In this document: positions 43,140 through 45,074 of the stretch, piece by piece
Layout of the letters: each line of letters starts with the position of its first letter
Position numbering within the stretch: position 1 is the first letter of the stretch
Made by a program: the position numbers and the translations under genes
Notes under the pieces: model-generated
Seen by the model: only the letters and a program-made list of their open reading frames with translations
Told to the model about the DNA's origin: nothing
Databases searched by the model: none
Source: an uncultured Synechococcus sp.
Lineage (GTDB): Bacteria > Cyanobacteriota > Cyanobacteriia > PCC-6307 > Cyanobiaceae
Direction of reading: 5' to 3'
DNA: 45,074 nucleotides
Assembly (NCBI GenBank): GCA_949373155.1
Contig: CASICK010000008.1
Span: 1-45,074, forward strand

Positions 43140-43931
43140 ATGGAATCAGGCGCTGTTCCTGGTCAATTGAATCTTCTTGGCGAATTCCAGATTGAGGAAC
43201 CGGAACCTCTCGCGATACAACAAAAAGAAAGGGCCGATGAATCCACACCACAAACACTGTTGATCATTGATACGGAAACCTCCGGCCTGGAACCAGATGC
43301 ACATCACTGCCTCGAAATCGGGGCGATTTTGTTCGATGTCCCAAGCCGGCAGGTCCTGGCCCAGATGTCCTGCTTGATACCCGTTAAGTCCAATGCCGCT
43401 GAAGCCATCAATCGCATCCCTGCAGCAGTGACGCGCTTGCCGCAACCCTGGAAACCTGGTTTGGATTACTTCCAGGAGTTACTGAACGCTGCTGATCTTC
43501 TGGTGGCGCACAACGCAGCCTTTGATCGGCAATGGTTTGGAAGGGGCCATCTTCCTTCCACCGATCTGCCTTGGCTCTGCAGCATGGAAGACATGCGTTG
43601 GCCTGAAGAGAAGCAACTCAGGTCACGCCCTTCAGTCCGAGACTTGGCATTGGCCTACGAGATTCCGGTTTGGGCAGCCCATCGAGCTCTCACCGATTGC
43701 ATTTACATAGCCGAAGTGTTCCGCCGTTGCGATCAACTGGAACAACTGATTGAACGTGGACTTGAACCCCGTTCCTTAATGCGAGCTCAGGTCACCTATG
43801 ACGATCGCCAGCTCGCTCGTGAAGCTGGCTTCCGCTGGAATGATCCGGTGAAGGGAGCCTGGACAAAGCGTCTCAGCGCCCGTGAAGTGGAAGAACTTCC
43901 ATTTCCAGTGGTGATCCAAAACGAGACTTAA
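43140..43931 (+). CDS. DEDDh 3'-5' exonuclease (DnaQ-like)
   Basis: A 263-residue protein with a DnaQ-type exonuclease domain: Asp44 and Glu46 in IIDTETSGLE, HNAAFDRQWFG (second motif) and HRALTDCIYIAEVF (His and Asp of the third motif). A C-terminal segment of about 60 residues (RAQVTYDDRQLAREAGFRWN, then GAWTKRLSAREVEEL) is like the appended domain seen in ExoX-type proteins. It may trim DNA ends or proofread; no polymerase gene is nearby. It is divergent from bcp across about 85 bases. Confidence 0.85.
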   Translation: MESGAVPGQLNLLGEFQIEEPEPLAIQQKERADESTPQTLLIIDTETSGLEPDAHHCLEIGAILFDVPSRQVLAQMSCLIPVKSNAAEAINRIPAAVTRLPQPWKPGLDYFQELLNAADLLVAHNAAFDRQWFGRGHLPSTDLPWLCSMEDMRWPEEKQLRSRPSVRDLALAYEIPVWAAHRALTDCIYIAEVFRRCDQLEQLIERGLEPRSLMRAQVTYDDRQLAREAGFRWNDPVKGAWTKRLSAREVEELPFPVVIQNET

Positions 43932-44043
43932 CCTCAGCCGTCCTGTTTTGTTTCAGCAATCCGAAGCCACATAGGGGATTTTTCACGGGGAGGGTACGCG
44001 GCATCAGGCTGTCAGTACGGTTGTTCGCCAACTTCGGCCCAGC

Positions 44044-44346
44044 GTGCAGAGACCCCTCAACCACTGCGAATTCAGGACCTTTGACCCCTTAAGGCGTCGG
44101 TTGAGGCGCTGGCAACAGGTGCGTACCTGGGCTCGTTTAATCCGAGAAGCAGAATCCCTTTGGCACGTGGATGTTCGCGAGTTGAGACGGCTCGGAGCGA
44201 TTGAACTTTCACAATTGGTGGAGGAGGTTCCTCCTGTACAGCGCACCCGAGTGAACCGCTGGCTCAATCGCTATGCCGTTGCAACACGTTTGATTTGCCC
44301 TCATAACTACAAAAACGACCCTCTCCAAGACAGCCACAGCACATGA
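44044..44346 (+). CDS. Hypothetical Arg-rich protein
   Basis: A 100-residue basic protein from GTG 44044. It is mostly helical and Arg/Trp-rich (LRRRLRRWQQVRTWARLIRE, then WHVDVRELRRLGAIELSQLV and RVNRWLNRYAVATRL), possibly a nucleic-acid-binding protein. It looks like a conserved small protein, but I recognise no family name. An upstream in-frame start (toward 44010) is possible. It follows the exonuclease gene by 112 bases, codirectional, and precedes pstS. Confidence 0.6.
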   Translation: MQRPLNHCEFRTFDPLRRRLRRWQQVRTWARLIREAESLWHVDVRELRRLGAIELSQLVEEVPPVQRTRVNRWLNRYAVATRLICPHNYKNDPLQDSHST

Positions 44347-44414
44347 CCATCCAAATCAAGTATTGGGATCCAACTGATGCAGAAAGCCAGAGGAAATCAA
44401 ACCGATAACCAGTC

Positions 44415-44456
44415 CTTAATGCTCCCTTTAAGTGCTTGTGAAGATCAGCACTTAAA
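44415..44456 (+). promoter_or_regulatory. Candidate Pho-box-like repeat and long inverted repeat before pstS
   Basis: CTTAATGC (44415-44422) and CTTTAAGT (44426-44433) are CTTAA-type octamers with 11-base periodicity, as in cyanobacterial Pho boxes. Overlapping them, TTTAAGTGCT (44427-44436) and AGCACTTAAA (44447-44456) form a perfect ten-base inverted repeat with a ten-base loop. The ATG of pstS is 25 bases downstream. No T-run follows, so this looks like an operator and not a terminator. Confidence 0.4.
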
Positions 44457-44480
44457 ACAAGCGAGCAGTGATTTCGCAAC

Positions 44481-45074
44481 ATGCGTCGTCCTTTCTTGAT
44501 TCGCTCATCCATCACTCTCATGGGAGTGGCTGCAGGCCTCAGCCTTGCGGCTTGTACCAGCACAGAAAACAGCAACGGCAACATTGAAGGGACACTGTCT
44601 GCAGCAGGTGCATCCTTTCCCGCTGCGATTTATCAACGCTGGTTTTCGGACCTAGCGCCACAAGGAATCCAAGTCAATTACCAATCTGTAGGTTCTGGAG
44701 CAGGAGTACGACAATTCACTGCAGGAACAGTCGACTTCGGGGCCTCCGATAAACCAATGAAACCTGAAGCCATTGAAAAAGTGAGTCGAGGTGTCGTTCA
44801 AATCCCGATGACAGCTGGTGCAATCGCTGTTGCTTACAACAACTCAGACTGTGAACTGAAGCTGACGCAAGATCAATTATCCGGCATCTTTTTAGGCACG
44901 ATTAAAAACTACAGCGAACTGGGTTGCGATCCAAAAGCCATCAAGATTGTTCATCGTTCCGATGGATCTGGAACCACATACAACTTCACCAAGCACCTTT
45001 CAGCGATCAATCCTGAATGGAAAGATAATGTGGGCGCAGACAAATCTGTCCAGTGGCCATCTGGTATTGGAGCC
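44481..45074 (+). CDS. pstS: Phosphate ABC transporter substrate-binding lipoprotein, 5' part (cut by window edge)
   Basis: The visible 198 residues start at ATG 44481. A lipoprotein signal peptide ends in LSLAAC (Cys25). The phosphate-binding domain begins GTLSAAGASFPAAIYQRWFS, with SVGSGAGVRQFTAGTVDFGA and then VHRSDGSGTTYNFTKHLSAI, the phosphate loops of PstS. It captures phosphate outside the membrane for PstCAB. The reading frame is open to the last base. Relatives in marine Synechococcus are induced by phosphate starvation. Confidence 0.95.
   Translation, partial: MRRPFLIRSSITLMGVAAGLSLAACTSTENSNGNIEGTLSAAGASFPAAIYQRWFSDLAPQGIQVNYQSVGSGAGVRQFTAGTVDFGASDKPMKPEAIEKVSRGVVQIPMTAGAIAVAYNNSDCELKLTQDQLSGIFLGTIKNYSELGCDPKAIKIVHRSDGSGTTYNFTKHLSAINPEWKDNVGADKSVQWPSGIGA

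Overview
The window looks like a chromosomal segment of a marine picocyanobacterium, most likely a coastal-type Synechococcus (subcluster 5.1). This rests on phylloquinone genes (menD, menB), glycogen synthase, solanesyl diphosphate synthase, a UbiD decarboxylase, a SLH/OprB-type porin, DUF760/DUF1350/DUF4336 proteins of the cyanobacterial kind, and a ferritin resembling the characterised SynFtn of Synechococcus CC9311. No tRNA, rRNA, insertion sequence or CRISPR array was seen. Strain assignment is inference.

Layout. 1-6.4 kb is accessory: the 3' end of a type III polyketide synthase, a secreted DUF411 metal protein, a DUF2834 membrane protein, a frameshifted cytochrome P450 with a degenerate I-helix, a ureidoglycolate-lyase-like gene coupled to a very short membrane ORF, a remnant of an AMP-forming ligase, and a second, intact P450. 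6.6-9 kb holds a PhoH/PIN ATPase gene with a damaged 5' end and a LOG-family protein. 9-11.3 kb is a sparse zone followed by a tightly coupled operon of DUF305, DUF3721 and PepSY-like membrane proteins, probably metal (copper) handling. 11.4-22.6 kb is core metabolism: DUF4336, DUF760, signal peptidase, menD-menB, L,D-transpeptidase, glgA, murF and glmU.

22.6-23.7 kb is an AT-rich island with two unrecognised small genes, one of them a ribbon-helix-helix-like protein with a cysteine cluster. mnmC-like and aroA follow. 26-28.9 kb is an AT-rich ferritin locus: two Crp/Fnr-family regulators flank a ferritin, with a 95-residue helical protein between the ferritin and the second, cysteine-rich regulator. 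29-30.8 kb is a porin gene broken by many single-base shifts. 30.9-33 kb is an iron-uptake neighbourhood (a small secreted protein, a PiuC-like dioxygenase and a FutA/IdiA iron-binding protein).

33-45 kb is again mostly core: ubiD, comB, nitrilase, amidase, murI, sds, HAD hydrolase, acs, DUF1350, bcp/prxQ, a DEDDh exonuclease, a small hypothetical protein, and the 5' end of a pstS phosphate-binding lipoprotein that runs off the window.

Themes: (1) metal homeostasis recurs (DUF411, DUF305, ferritin, FutA, PiuC-like); (2) cell-wall genes recur (lepB, L,D-transpeptidase, murF, glmU, amidase, murI); (3) at least three genes (P450, phoH, porin) carry frameshifts, so either strain-specific decay or sequence error must be settled from reads.
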